DNA of 64,000 bases from Flavobacteriaceae bacterium (lineage in GTDB: Bacteria > Bacteroidota > Bacteroidia > Flavobacteriales > Flavobacteriaceae). The translations under genes and the position numbers were made by a program. Below, piece by piece: positions 1 through 10,564 of the stretch; the first letter of the stretch is position 1; every line of letters starts with the position of its first letter. The stretch spans positions 1 to 64,000 of the forward strand of contig CANFZC010000006.1 of NCBI GenBank assembly GCA_947451475.1, given 5' to 3'. The notes under the pieces were generated by a model that was not told where the DNA came from, did no database searches, and was given only the letters and a program-made list of their open reading frames with translations.

Positions 1-1
1 T

Positions 2-751
2 TGTGCTATTGAAGGCGAAGAAATGGCATTACGCATTGCCGAAAAATTAGTTTCCATTACTGATAAATTGGAAATTCCCTATGTATTCAAAGGATCTTTT
101 AAGAAAGCCAACCGTTCACGAATTGATAGTTTTTCGGGGATTGGTGATGAGAAGGCCCTTAAAATACTTCGTAAAGTATCTGAAACTTTTCACATTCCAA
201 CCGTAACAGACATACACACTAACGAAGATGCTGCTATGGCTGCTCAATATGTCGATGTGTTACAAATCCCTGCTTTTTTAGTACGACAAACTGATTTAGT
301 CGTTGCTGCGGCGAATACTGGAAAAGTGGTTAATTTAAAAAAAGGACAATTTATGAGTCCGGAGAGCATGAAGCATGCTGTTCAAAAAGTATTGGATTGC
401 CAAAATGAAAATGTGATGGTGACCGACCGCGGTACTATGTTTGGCTATCAAGACATGATTGTAGATTTTCGTGGAATCCCTACTATGCAACAGTATGCCA
501 CTACAGTTTTGGATGTAACCCATTCCTTGCAGCAACCCAATCAAACTGCTGGAGTAACAGGAGGTCGTCCCGATATGATTGAAACCATTGCCAAGGCAGG
601 TATTGCCGTTGGAGTAGACGGTATCTTTATAGAAACCCATTTTGACCCAGCTCATGCAAAGAGTGATGGTGCTAACATGCTGCATTTAGATTACTTTGAA
701 GGATTGATGACCCGATTGGTTGCCATTAGAAAAACCATAAATCAATTTTAA
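2..751 (+). CDS. kdsA: 3-deoxy-8-phosphooctulonate synthase (KDO-8-P synthase), 5' end outside window
   Basis: Frame is open from base 2 (CAIEGEEMALRIAEKL...); KdsA motifs FKGSFKKANRSR, TDIHTNEDA, VTDRGTMFGYQDM, TGGRPD. Confidence 0.95.
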   Translation, partial: CAIEGEEMALRIAEKLVSITDKLEIPYVFKGSFKKANRSRIDSFSGIGDEKALKILRKVSETFHIPTVTDIHTNEDAAMAAQYVDVLQIPAFLVRQTDLVVAAANTGKVVNLKKGQFMSPESMKHAVQKVLDCQNENVMVTDRGTMFGYQDMIVDFRGIPTMQQYATTVLDVTHSLQQPNQTAGVTGGRPDMIETIAKAGIAVGVDGIFIETHFDPAHAKSDGANMLHLDYFEGLMTRLVAIRKTINQF

Positions 752-765
752 TAACCCTACAAGCT

Positions 766-1626
766 TTGAAAAAAATACTATTATTTTCGCTTTTAACCCT
801 TAGTGGATTAACTAGTGTACTACATGCCCAAGAAACAACATCGCCAGACAAATACACGGCACATAACAAAGGTAAATATTATGTATATTGGGGTGGAAAC
901 CGTGAAAGTTTCAGCCGTTCAGACATTCACTTTACTGGAGGCAATTATGATTTTACCTTATATAATGTTTCGGCACATGACAAACCCAAAGGATGGCATG
1001 CAGATTATTTAAATCCGGGAAGGATGACGATACCGCAGACTAATTTTAGAATGGGATATTTTATAACCGACCATTATAATGTCTCTATAGGATTAGACCA
1101 TATGAAGTATGTAATGTTCCAAGACCGCGTAGTGGATTACTCTGGAACCTACCCAAATGAAGGATCCTATGGTTATTCAGCTGATACAAGTGAACAATTA
1201 CCAAACAATCAATTGATTCTAACCACAAATTTTCTTAAATTTGAACACACTGACGGTTTGAACTATATCAATACAGAGATTTGTCGAGTAGATGATGTAT
1301 CCAAATTGTTTGGAATTCGCAATACAGATAAGTTTCAGATTAACATTACTGAAGGAGCAGGAGGTGGAATTTTATTACCTAAAACCAATGCAACTTTATT
1401 GGGAAAAGAGCGCCACGATGATTTTCATGTTTCGGGATATGGCGTGGCTGCCAAAGTAGGATTGAACCTAACATTTTTTAAATATTTTTTTGTGCAAGCA
1501 GAGTTAAAGCAAGGCTATATTAATATGCCTGACATCAGGACTACGAAAGATCCAGCAGACCGAGCTTCGCAGCATTTTACCTTTACCCAACGAATCATTG
1601 TATTTGGAGGGATTTTTAAAATTTAA
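766..1626 (+). CDS. Secreted/outer-membrane hypothetical protein (probable beta-barrel), TTG start
   Basis: N-terminal signal peptide MKKILLFSLLTLSGLTSVLHAQ; alternating aromatic strands; ends ...RIIVFGGIFKI. Confidence 0.6.
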   Translation: MKKILLFSLLTLSGLTSVLHAQETTSPDKYTAHNKGKYYVYWGGNRESFSRSDIHFTGGNYDFTLYNVSAHDKPKGWHADYLNPGRMTIPQTNFRMGYFITDHYNVSIGLDHMKYVMFQDRVVDYSGTYPNEGSYGYSADTSEQLPNNQLILTTNFLKFEHTDGLNYINTEICRVDDVSKLFGIRNTDKFQINITEGAGGGILLPKTNATLLGKERHDDFHVSGYGVAAKVGLNLTFFKYFFVQAELKQGYINMPDIRTTKDPADRASQHFTFTQRIIVFGGIFKI

Positions 1627-1657
1627 ATAATAACATAATTGACCAAAACCAACCATT

Positions 1658-4600
1658 ATGAAAAAAATTATTTTTTTAGTATTATTAAGCATCCTTTCTC
1701 TTAAAGGATATTCCCAATTTACCCCTGCACTTGAGGGATTTGAATCGACCACTGGTCCTGACGTAGGAACCAACTGGACCCTAGGTACAGGAAACTGGGC
1801 AGTCTTTGATAATGGTGTTGGATTAGGTCAACGATGGGGCATTAACACGGCATTACCCTACCAAGGGCTAAATGCGGCCTATATAAACCGTGAAAACATT
1901 GGCGCAGGTAATATGTCGGAAGATTATTTGGCTTCACCCTTAGTTTCCATACCTGCTAATGGACAACTTCATTTCTTTACGAGAACATTTACTTCTGGTA
2001 ATCAAGGTACTATTTATCAGTTAAAAGTAGCACCTTCTTCTCAATCACAAACCAACCCAGCAGCCTACAGTTTAGTTCAACAATGGACCGAAAATGAAAT
2101 TTCGACCCCTTTTAATACTTATACTGAAAAAGTAGTCAACTTATCGGCCTATGCAGGTCAACAAGTATACCTTGCTTTTGTAATGCAATGGACTCAGACA
2201 GGAACGGCAACTGGAGACCGTTGGTTGGTTGATAATGTTAGTCTAGTAATTCAATGTGATGATCCTACGTTAGCAACTGTTGGTTCTATCAATTTAACTT
2301 CTGCAACTTTATCGTGGACTGCTAGTGCCCCGCAATATGAAGTTGAAATCATACCACAAGCCGGAACCTTCACCGGTGTGGGCACAATTATAAATACTAA
2401 TAGTTATAATGCTACTGCTACCACTACTGGCACTCCCTTTGCTTCAAATACGGCTTATTCTTATCGCGTTAGAGCCGTTTGTTCTGGTGGGGTGAATAGC
2501 AATTGGGTTGGACCTGTGGACTTTACTACTACCTCTCCTGGTTTAGGATGTTCTGCGCCGATAGTTGTGGCTACTTTACCTTACAGTACTACTGATAATA
2601 CCGCTAATTACTCGGACAATCCTGCCATTGAAGGCACACCTGGAGCTGCTGGTTGTGGATCAACAAATTCTTATTTAGATGGAAATGATGTAGTATATGC
2701 TTATACAGCTGCCACTACAGGAGTCGTAAACGTAACGATGACACCTACGGCAACCTATTCTGGTATTTTTGTTTATAACGACTGTGCTAATATTGGCGTT
2801 AGTTGTATAGCTGGTGCAGCAGATTCTGGAACTACACCAAGAGTTTTTGATTTACCAGTAACGGCAGGAACTACCTATTATTTTGTAATTTCAACTTGGG
2901 CAGCACCACAAACTACTGGATATACATTAACGTTGCAAGTAGTGAATTGTCCTCCTCCAACTAACTTAAGTGCAGCTAATGCAGGTCAAACCAGTGCTGA
3001 TTTATCATGGAGTAATCCAGGAGGTGCCACTTCATGGGAAGTTGCTGTGCAACCCGCTGGCTCTCCGATTCCATCGGGTGCTGGTGTAACGGCCAATACT
3101 AATACGAATTTTAACGTAGGTGGATTAACACAAGCCACAGCCTACCAATACTATGTGCGTGCTAATTGTGGAGACGGTACCTTTAGTGTATGGGCCGGCC
3201 CTTACTTATTCAATACTTCAATTTGTGATGTAGCCCAACAATGTAACTACACCTTTATCATGAGAGATTCTTTTGGTGATGGATGGAATGGTGGTACGAT
3301 ACAAGTGCGTCAAAACGGAATAGTAGTAGCTACCCTTACCGGACCTACTACAGCTGATGGACAAACTCCTGTTTCGGTAACCGTTGCCCTGTGTGATAAT
3401 ACTCCCTTTGATTTATTTTGGAATAATGCCGGTTTCTTCCCCAATGAAATGGGTGTTAGTGTCGTAAATTCGTTTAACCAAACTATATTTGTTAAAGCAC
3501 CAGGAAGTGGTACAGTAGGCACCATCTTATATGCAAGTACTGTTAACTGTTTAGTTCCTGCCTGTTTACCTCCAACCGCTTTAACGGTAACCAACATATC
3601 TGAAACGCAAGTTGATTTAGGATGGACCGTTTCGGGACCTGAAACATCATGGCAAGTTTTTGTTCAAGCTGCAGGTTTACCTGCCCCTACCTCTACTTCC
3701 ACTGGATGGATAGATGCACCAACAAATCCATTTACTTATACAGGCTTAACCACGGGTACTTCTTATGATTTCTATGTAAGACCTGTTTGTTCAGACACTA
3801 ATATTGGCGATTGGAGTGCTGTTAAAAATTTCAACACGGCGCTTTGTCCCTTAGCCAATCAATGTACTTTCAATTTTGTGATGGTGGATTCCTTTGGTGA
3901 TGGATGGAATGGAGGAACTATTCAAGTTCGCCAAAATGGTATAGTAGTTGCCACCTTAACAGGACCAACAAATGCACAAGGACAAAATCCGGTAACTGTT
4001 AGTGTCGCGATGTGTGATAACACTCCGTATGATTTATTTTGGAATAACGCAGGATTCTTCCCTAATGAGATGGGAGTTAGTATCGTCAATTCCTTTACTC
4101 AAACTATATTTGTAAAAGCTCCTGGAACAGGCATCCCAGGTAACATAATCTATGAAAGTACCGTAAATTGTTCCGTACCTGAATGTTTAGCTCCAACGGC
4201 TTTAACAGCAATTAATATTTCTGAAACTGAAGCTGATTTAGGTTGGACTACGACAGGTCCAGAAGCTTCATGGCAAGTTTTTGTTCAAGCAGCTGGTTTG
4301 CCTGCCCCTGCGTCAACTTCCACAGGATGGGTTGACGCACCAACGAATCCATTTACTTATACCGGTTTAACAGCAGGTACTTCTTATGATTTTTATGTAA
4401 GACCTGTTTGTTCCGATACCAATACGGGTAGTTGGAGCGTTGTTAAGAGTTTCAACACTGCGGTTTGTCCATTGGCAGATCAATGTAATTATACCTTTGT
4501 AATGGTTGATTCATTTGGTGATGGATGGAATGGTGGTACTATGCAAATACGACAAAATGGTGTTGTTATAGCAACGTTAACGGGACCAACAGCCGCGCAA

Positions 4601-7600
4601 GGTCAAAATCCTGTAACGGTAACTGTTCCATTATGTCATGGAATTCCTTTTGATATTTTCTGGAATAATGGAGGGTTTTTTCAAAATGAGATAGGGTTAA
4701 CTGTTCAAGAAGCTCTGGCACCTCAAGAAATTATATATACCAAACCTCCAGGAACGGGAACAGTAGGAACAATATTATATTCTGGAACTGGGGAATGTTT
4801 CCCTCCAACCTGCCCAAAACCTAATACTGTTACCATTACCGGGATTACTCAAACCGATGCTACTATCAGTTGGATAGAAGCTGGAAGTGCCACCCAATGG
4901 GAAATTTATTTAGTTCCAGCAGGTAGTCCCGCTCCTACGGCAAGTAGTGTAGGTATTATTACTAGCACTAATCCTTATTTATATGGTGGATTAACGTCTG
5001 CAACAATATATGATGTCTATGTAAGAGCCCTTTGTTCACCATCTGATATTAGTTTTTGGTCAAGCAAAAGAACTTTTGCGACTTTAATTGCTAATGACGA
5101 ATGTGATAATGCTACCGTTACTCCTGTAAATCCAACTACTGAATGTTTACAAACTGCTTCAGGAAGTTTGATTGGAGCAACCGCTTCGGCTACAGCCAAT
5201 ACCTGCACCGGTACAAGTGATGACGATGTATGGTTCCAATTTACGGCGACCAGTACACAACAATCTATTTCATTAATAAATGTTGCTGGCAGTACAACTG
5301 ATTTAGTTCATGTACTTTACAGTGGTACTTGTGGAAGTTTAACTCAAATGTATTGTAGTGATCCTAATAATAGTGTAGCAACCGGTTTAGTTATTGGACA
5401 AACCTATTATATTCAAGTATATTCTTGGACCTCCAATCCGGGACAATCGTCGACTTTTGACGTATGTATTGGGACTATACCACCTCCAATAACAACTAAT
5501 GACACTTTATATACTAATCAACAGCTTGTAGAAGATGTATTCTTAAATTCAACTTGTGCGAGTGTTACTAACGTTACTTATTCCACGGGAACGACATTTG
5601 GTTCAACCAATGGAATAGGCTATTTCAACAAAAATGGCTCAAGTTTCCCATTTGAAGATGGAATTGTTTTAACTAGTGGAAATGCCTTAAATGCTCCAGG
5701 ACCTAACACTAACACTTTAGGTGATGGAACAAATGGCTGGCCTGGCGATACCGATTTGGAAAATATTATTTTGGCCGCTACTGGTAATGCAATGAACTCT
5801 CTTAATGCCACTAAATTGGAATTTGATTTTATTCCATTAACCAATAGCATCAATTTTAACTTTGTATTTGCATCGGAGGAATATGGTACTTTCCAATGTA
5901 ATTATTCAGATGCCTTTGCTTTTTTATTGACGGATATTGCCGCGGGCACTACAACTAACTTAGCAGTCATCCCTAATACCACAACCCCTGTATCGGTGGT
6001 TACGATTCGTGATAACCAATATAATGGCAACTGTGATTCTGTGAATCCAGAGTATTTTGGAGACTACTATGGATTTGGAAGCCCATTGGATCCATTGGGT
6101 TCACCTACTGATTTTAATGGTACTACAATACCTATGAGTGCCACTTCTACTGTAATTCCAGGACACCAATACCATATTAAATTAGTTATTGCTGACCGAT
6201 TGGATACGATTTATGATTCGGCTGTATTCTTAGAAGGAGGTAGTTTAAATATTGGTAACATTAACTTAGGAACAGATTTCCTTCAAGCCACTAATAATGC
6301 CTTGTGTACTGGCGAAAACTACACCATTCAAAGTGGTTTAGACCCAGCAACTTATACTTTTAGCTGGACTTACAATGGCAACCCTGTACCAAATGAAACT
6401 GGGCCTAACTTAACGGTTACAGCACCAGGGACCTATGGAATATCCGCACAATACATTAATACTACTTGTGCTGCCACAGACACCCTTACAATTGAATATT
6501 ATGATCCTATTGTACCAGGCACTCCTAATAATTTAATTCAGTGTAGCGACAATGGATTTGCTCAATTTGACTTAAGTCAAAATAATGCGGCTTCATTAGG
6601 CACTTTAAACCCTGCAAACTATACCGTAACTTATTATGAAAATAGTGCAGATGCCAATGCACCAGCTAACGCTTTACCAAATTTGTACACTAATACTAGT
6701 AATCCACAAACTATTTATGTACGAATTCAAGACAATACCTCCGGATGTTTTGCTGTAAGCACGTTCCAATTGATTGTAACTTCACAAGTACTTACTCCAA
6801 CATTTACGAACTTTACTATATGTTCGGGAGATACTGCAAGTTTACCATTAGTTTCAAACAACGGCATTTCTGGAACTTGGACACCCGCTTTTGATACTAC
6901 ACAAACAGCTACTTATACCTTTACTCCGGCACCTAATCAATGTTCGTCAAATGGTACTATAACTGTGACGGTTAATCAACCAACTCCTAGTACGTTTAAT
7001 TCAATTGCAATTTGTTTGGGAGGTGCTGTTCCATCATTGCCAGCCACTTCACTGGAAGGATTTACGGGTACTTGGTCTCCTTCTACCATTGATAATACGC
7101 AAGCTGCTACCTATAGTTTTACGCCTAATGCCGGTCAATGTGCTGCAAATGGTACTTTAACCGTAACACTTAATCCGCAGAATCCGACGACCTTTAATCC
7201 TATCTCAATTTGTTCTGGTGGTGCTGTTCCAGCCTTACCTTTAACTTCACTTGAAGGATATACAGGTACTTGGTCTCCTGCCACCATAAATAATACACAA
7301 ACAGTAACCTATACCTTTACTCCTACTGCTGGGCAATGTGCAGCTACAGGAACGTTGACCATTACACCGACACCTAATGTTACTCCAATATTCCCGTTAG
7401 GTACTTCCTTGACTGCTTGTGCATCTGCCGTGGCTACTCAGGTATTATTACCAACTACATCGGATAATGGTATTACTGGTACGTGGAGCCCTTCAACTTT
7501 AGATTATTTCACGCCGGGTATCACAATATATACCTTTACCCCAACAGCAGGTCTATGTGCCGTTGCTACCACTTTAACGGTTACAATTAATGCTAATATT

Positions 7601-9052
7601 ACACCAACGTTTACTCAAGTAGCACCAATTTGTATTGACGATGCCTTAACACCACTACCTACCTCTTCTCTTGAAGGAATTACTGGTACTTGGGCACCTG
7701 CATTGAACAACACTGCTACCACCACTTACACATTTACACCGGCGCCTTCTACTGGTATTCCTGCTAATTTAATTGTAAATGGTGACTTCACATCGGGCAA
7801 TAGCGGATTTAGTTCTGATTATCAATACCTAGCTAATGCGGGACTAAATGGAGTTCAAAAAGCATATGGTATTGTAACTGCGGCTAATTCATGGTTCCAA
7901 TTTTTCCCAGGTTGTATCAGTAATGCACCTTCAGGAGGAAATATGATGGTAATTGATGGTTCTACTAGCAATGCTGGAAATGATATTGTTTGGGGTCAAA
8001 CCGTAACGGTTACACCAAATACTAATTATACATTTAGTTATTGGTTACAAACTGTTGCTACACCAAACCTTGCCAATATGGAAGTAGTAATTAATGGTAC
8101 TTCGATAGGTATTTCTACAGCACCGGCCACTAATTGTTCGGCAGCTCAAAATAGCTATACTTGGAATTCAGGAGCTAGCACCACTGCACAAATTGCTATA
8201 TACGATAGAAATACGGTGTCGAATGGAAATGATTTTTCAATTGATGACATTTCCTTATTAGCCGATGCAGGTAATCCTTGTGCCACTTCTAGTACTATGA
8301 CTATCCAAGTGAATCAAAAAACGCCAGCATCCTTTACGGCAATTGCTCCATTATGCATTGGAGAACCTGCACCATCCTTGCCTGCAACCTCACTTGAAGG
8401 CTATACAGGAACTTGGTTACCGGCTGCAATTGACACCAATACTGCTGGAACGTATACCTTTACTCCTGATGCAGGTCAATGTGCGTCAAGTGGTACATTA
8501 GCGGTTACTTTACAAGCAGGATTTGATTTTGCTATAGATGGAGCTTGTATTAATAATGACTATACTTTAACAGTATCTGCTTTAAATACAACTTTTGATG
8601 CAACTACAGCAAGCTATGCTTGGTTTAATAGTAACAATGTAAGTGTAGGAGGTAATTCAAATACGTTCAACACTACCCAATATTTAGCATCAACTCCAGT
8701 CGAAGAAACTATGCCGGTCACATTCTCTGTAACCGTTACGACTGCTGATGGATGTTCGAAAACGCACAGCATAACACTTACAAGTGTGGCATGCGAAATT
8801 CAGAAAGGTATTTCAGCGGATAATGATGGATTGAATGACAACTTTGATTTAACTGGATTTAATGTTAAAAACTTAAGTATATTTAATCGTTATGGACTGA
8901 AAGTATATAGCAAATCAGCTTATACGAATCAGTGGATAGGACAAACCGATGCTGGAGATGATTTACCAGATGGCACGTATTTCTATGTGATTGATTTTAA
9001 TGACAATCAGCCGGCTAAAACCGGTTGGGTTTATATCAACAGAAAACAATAA
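1658..9052 (+). CDS. Giant secreted adhesin-like protein: choice-of-anchor J-like N-terminus, fibronectin III-like repeats, choice-of-anchor L-like domain, Ig-like repeats, T9SS type B (gliding motility-associated) C-terminal sorting domain
   Basis: Signal peptide MKKIIFLVLLSILSLKGYSQ; anchor-L-like block FEDGIVLTSGNA...FVFASEEYGTFQCNYSDAFAFLLTD; C-terminus ISADNDGLNDNFDLTGF...LSIFNRYGLKVYSKSAYTNQWIGQ...LPDGTYFYVIDF. Confidence 0.9.
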   Translation: MKKIIFLVLLSILSLKGYSQFTPALEGFESTTGPDVGTNWTLGTGNWAVFDNGVGLGQRWGINTALPYQGLNAAYINRENIGAGNMSEDYLASPLVSIPANGQLHFFTRTFTSGNQGTIYQLKVAPSSQSQTNPAAYSLVQQWTENEISTPFNTYTEKVVNLSAYAGQQVYLAFVMQWTQTGTATGDRWLVDNVSLVIQCDDPTLATVGSINLTSATLSWTASAPQYEVEIIPQAGTFTGVGTIINTNSYNATATTTGTPFASNTAYSYRVRAVCSGGVNSNWVGPVDFTTTSPGLGCSAPIVVATLPYSTTDNTANYSDNPAIEGTPGAAGCGSTNSYLDGNDVVYAYTAATTGVVNVTMTPTATYSGIFVYNDCANIGVSCIAGAADSGTTPRVFDLPVTAGTTYYFVISTWAAPQTTGYTLTLQVVNCPPPTNLSAANAGQTSADLSWSNPGGATSWEVAVQPAGSPIPSGAGVTANTNTNFNVGGLTQATAYQYYVRANCGDGTFSVWAGPYLFNTSICDVAQQCNYTFIMRDSFGDGWNGGTIQVRQNGIVVATLTGPTTADGQTPVSVTVALCDNTPFDLFWNNAGFFPNEMGVSVVNSFNQTIFVKAPGSGTVGTILYASTVNCLVPACLPPTALTVTNISETQVDLGWTVSGPETSWQVFVQAAGLPAPTSTSTGWIDAPTNPFTYTGLTTGTSYDFYVRPVCSDTNIGDWSAVKNFNTALCPLANQCTFNFVMVDSFGDGWNGGTIQVRQNGIVVATLTGPTNAQGQNPVTVSVAMCDNTPYDLFWNNAGFFPNEMGVSIVNSFTQTIFVKAPGTGIPGNIIYESTVNCSVPECLAPTALTAINISETEADLGWTTTGPEASWQVFVQAAGLPAPASTSTGWVDAPTNPFTYTGLTAGTSYDFYVRPVCSDTNTGSWSVVKSFNTAVCPLADQCNYTFVMVDSFGDGWNGGTMQIRQNGVVIATLTGPTAAQGQNPVTVTVPLCHGIPFDIFWNNGGFFQNEIGLTVQEALAPQEIIYTKPPGTGTVGTILYSGTGECFPPTCPKPNTVTITGITQTDATISWIEAGSATQWEIYLVPAGSPAPTASSVGIITSTNPYLYGGLTSATIYDVYVRALCSPSDISFWSSKRTFATLIANDECDNATVTPVNPTTECLQTASGSLIGATASATANTCTGTSDDDVWFQFTATSTQQSISLINVAGSTTDLVHVLYSGTCGSLTQMYCSDPNNSVATGLVIGQTYYIQVYSWTSNPGQSSTFDVCIGTIPPPITTNDTLYTNQQLVEDVFLNSTCASVTNVTYSTGTTFGSTNGIGYFNKNGSSFPFEDGIVLTSGNALNAPGPNTNTLGDGTNGWPGDTDLENIILAATGNAMNSLNATKLEFDFIPLTNSINFNFVFASEEYGTFQCNYSDAFAFLLTDIAAGTTTNLAVIPNTTTPVSVVTIRDNQYNGNCDSVNPEYFGDYYGFGSPLDPLGSPTDFNGTTIPMSATSTVIPGHQYHIKLVIADRLDTIYDSAVFLEGGSLNIGNINLGTDFLQATNNALCTGENYTIQSGLDPATYTFSWTYNGNPVPNETGPNLTVTAPGTYGISAQYINTTCAATDTLTIEYYDPIVPGTPNNLIQCSDNGFAQFDLSQNNAASLGTLNPANYTVTYYENSADANAPANALPNLYTNTSNPQTIYVRIQDNTSGCFAVSTFQLIVTSQVLTPTFTNFTICSGDTASLPLVSNNGISGTWTPAFDTTQTATYTFTPAPNQCSSNGTITVTVNQPTPSTFNSIAICLGGAVPSLPATSLEGFTGTWSPSTIDNTQAATYSFTPNAGQCAANGTLTVTLNPQNPTTFNPISICSGGAVPALPLTSLEGYTGTWSPATINNTQTVTYTFTPTAGQCAATGTLTITPTPNVTPIFPLGTSLTACASAVATQVLLPTTSDNGITGTWSPSTLDYFTPGITIYTFTPTAGLCAVATTLTVTINANITPTFTQVAPICIDDALTPLPTSSLEGITGTWAPALNNTATTTYTFTPAPSTGIPANLIVNGDFTSGNSGFSSDYQYLANAGLNGVQKAYGIVTAANSWFQFFPGCISNAPSGGNMMVIDGSTSNAGNDIVWGQTVTVTPNTNYTFSYWLQTVATPNLANMEVVINGTSIGISTAPATNCSAAQNSYTWNSGASTTAQIAIYDRNTVSNGNDFSIDDISLLADAGNPCATSSTMTIQVNQKTPASFTAIAPLCIGEPAPSLPATSLEGYTGTWLPAAIDTNTAGTYTFTPDAGQCASSGTLAVTLQAGFDFAIDGACINNDYTLTVSALNTTFDATTASYAWFNSNNVSVGGNSNTFNTTQYLASTPVEETMPVTFSVTVTTADGCSKTHSITLTSVACEIQKGISADNDGLNDNFDLTGFNVKNLSIFNRYGLKVYSKSAYTNQWIGQTDAGDDLPDGTYFYVIDFNDNQPAKTGWVYINRKQ
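3224..5080 (+). repeat. Three tandem copies of a 621-bp (207-aa) coding repeat
   Basis: Cys codons opening each copy at 3224, 3845 and 4466; the DSFGDGWNGGT motif at about 3266, 3887 and 4508; spacing exactly 621 bp both times. Confidence 0.9.
6796..8517 (+). repeat. Coding repeats of about 66-68 aa (LEG[Y/F]TGTW.P...TYTFTP.AGQCA), one interrupted by another domain
   Basis: Repeated translated motif and nucleotide string ggtacttgg at ~198-bp spacing (e.g. 7067 and 7265). Confidence 0.75.
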
Positions 9053-9062
9053 TAAATCAAAA

Positions 9063-9090
9063 AGCCCCGATATACTCGGGGCTTTTTTTA
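9063..9090. terminator. Rho-independent terminator (agccccga-tatac-tcggggct + T tract)
   Basis: Perfect 8-bp stem, 5-nt loop, T run; lies between convergent genes. Confidence 0.9.
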
Positions 9091-9184
9091 TATGTTAATC
9101 GGAACTTATGAGATGGTTCGTTTTACACTACTGAAACTATTACTTTATCATTATGAATTAGAATTGAAAAGGACTATAACGCAT

Positions 9185-10558
9185 TTAATCAATACCATAT
9201 TGATCAAAAAGGTAAATGAGTGACGCCATGGTTGCGGCCCCTAATTCGAGTTCTCTTTTATTAACCGCCTCAAAAGTATCGTTGGCAGCATGGTGGTAAT
9301 CAAAATAGCGTTGGGAATCTGGTTTTAGTCCGGCTTTTACAATTTTAGCAGACGATAAGGGTTCGATGTCTGAGCCTGAATGTCCTTTTATAAAGCTGTG
9401 GATTAAATAAGGTTCGAATAAGCTCTTCCACCCTAGTACTTTATTGAAATTAGCCTCATCCGCTTCTAAAGAAAAGCCTCTTGGAGAAAAGCCTCCCGAA
9501 TCACTTTCGAGGGCAAAGATGTGGTTTTCCTTATGACTCTTGGACAGTTCTTCGTATTTCTTACCTCCCTTACCTCCAAATTCTTCATTCATAAACAAGA
9601 CTACTCTAAGGGTATTTTTGGGTTGGTAATGTAGTTGCTTGAAAAGCTCCATGGTTTCCATTGCTTGGACGCATCCTGCGCCATCGTCTTGTGAACCATC
9701 GGCTAGGTCCCATGAATCTAGGTGCCCTCCTACTACCATAATCTTATCTGGATGTTCAGAACCAGTGATTTCACCCACTACATTATAAGAAAGTACATCT
9801 TCATATTGCTGACAATTCATTTTCATATAGAATTGCAGTTGGTCGTTCGCTTTTAACTGTTGGCTAAGCAAATCGGCTCCTTTTGTGCTGATGGCTGCCG
9901 TAGGTATGTATTGTTCTTTGGGTAAGTCACCATAACTCTGCATACCTGTATGCGGAAAATCGTCTAGTCTTAAATTCATGGAGCGAACTATGGTCCCCAG
10001 TGCACCTAACTTGGCTGCTTCTTTGGCACCAGCAAAACGTTGGTCCACACAATTACCATAGGATTTAAACGATTCAATATTATCGGGTTCCATAGGACGG
10101 TTGAAGAACACTATTTTTCCTTTCACTTTGTCGGTTCCTAATTGTTTTAATTCTTCAATTCCGTGCACTTCGATTACTGGAGCTAAGAGGCCTTTTTTGA
10201 CAGTGGCTACAGAACCCCCTAATGCACAAATAGGCACCGGTGTTTTTTTATTATTTACAAGAAAGTAGGCAATCTCTTTTTGTCCTCTTTCCCAATGCGG
10301 CACCATTACCTCTTGCAGATACACTTTATCTAAACCTAAGGTTTCTAATTGGGCTTTGACGTATTCCACTCCTTTTTGAGCACTAAGAGAACCGGAAGGA
10401 CGGGCACCAATTTTATTGGACAAATCGTCTAACCAAGCATAACAATGTGCTTGTGTTAAGACATTATGATATAAGTCCTTTAGCATTTTCTCGTTGGGAG
10501 ATTGTGCTTGCAGTATTGTAGTACTTAGGAATAAAAGGGAATAGATTTTTGTTTTCAT
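9185..10558 (-). CDS. Secreted M28 family metallopeptidase (carboxypeptidase Q-like)
   Basis: Signal peptide; VVGGHLDSWDLADGSQDDGAGC, MNEEFGGKGG, HSGSDIEPL zinc-peptidase motifs. Confidence 0.9.
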   Translation of the reverse strand: MKTKIYSLLFLSTTILQAQSPNEKMLKDLYHNVLTQAHCYAWLDDLSNKIGARPSGSLSAQKGVEYVKAQLETLGLDKVYLQEVMVPHWERGQKEIAYFLVNNKKTPVPICALGGSVATVKKGLLAPVIEVHGIEELKQLGTDKVKGKIVFFNRPMEPDNIESFKSYGNCVDQRFAGAKEAAKLGALGTIVRSMNLRLDDFPHTGMQSYGDLPKEQYIPTAAISTKGADLLSQQLKANDQLQFYMKMNCQQYEDVLSYNVVGEITGSEHPDKIMVVGGHLDSWDLADGSQDDGAGCVQAMETMELFKQLHYQPKNTLRVVLFMNEEFGGKGGKKYEELSKSHKENHIFALESDSGGFSPRGFSLEADEANFNKVLGWKSLFEPYLIHSFIKGHSGSDIEPLSSAKIVKAGLKPDSQRYFDYHHAANDTFEAVNKRELELGAATMASLIYLFDQYGID

Positions 10559-10564
10559 ATACTA

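Noticed and set aside
335-685. Antisense ORF (116 aa) inside kdsA, and similar antisense ORFs elsewhere (e.g. 23182-23769, 24989-25717, 21559-22032, 59641-60099)
   Set aside because: They lie opposite well-supported conserved genes, have no recognisable domain, and reflect codon structure of the sense gene.
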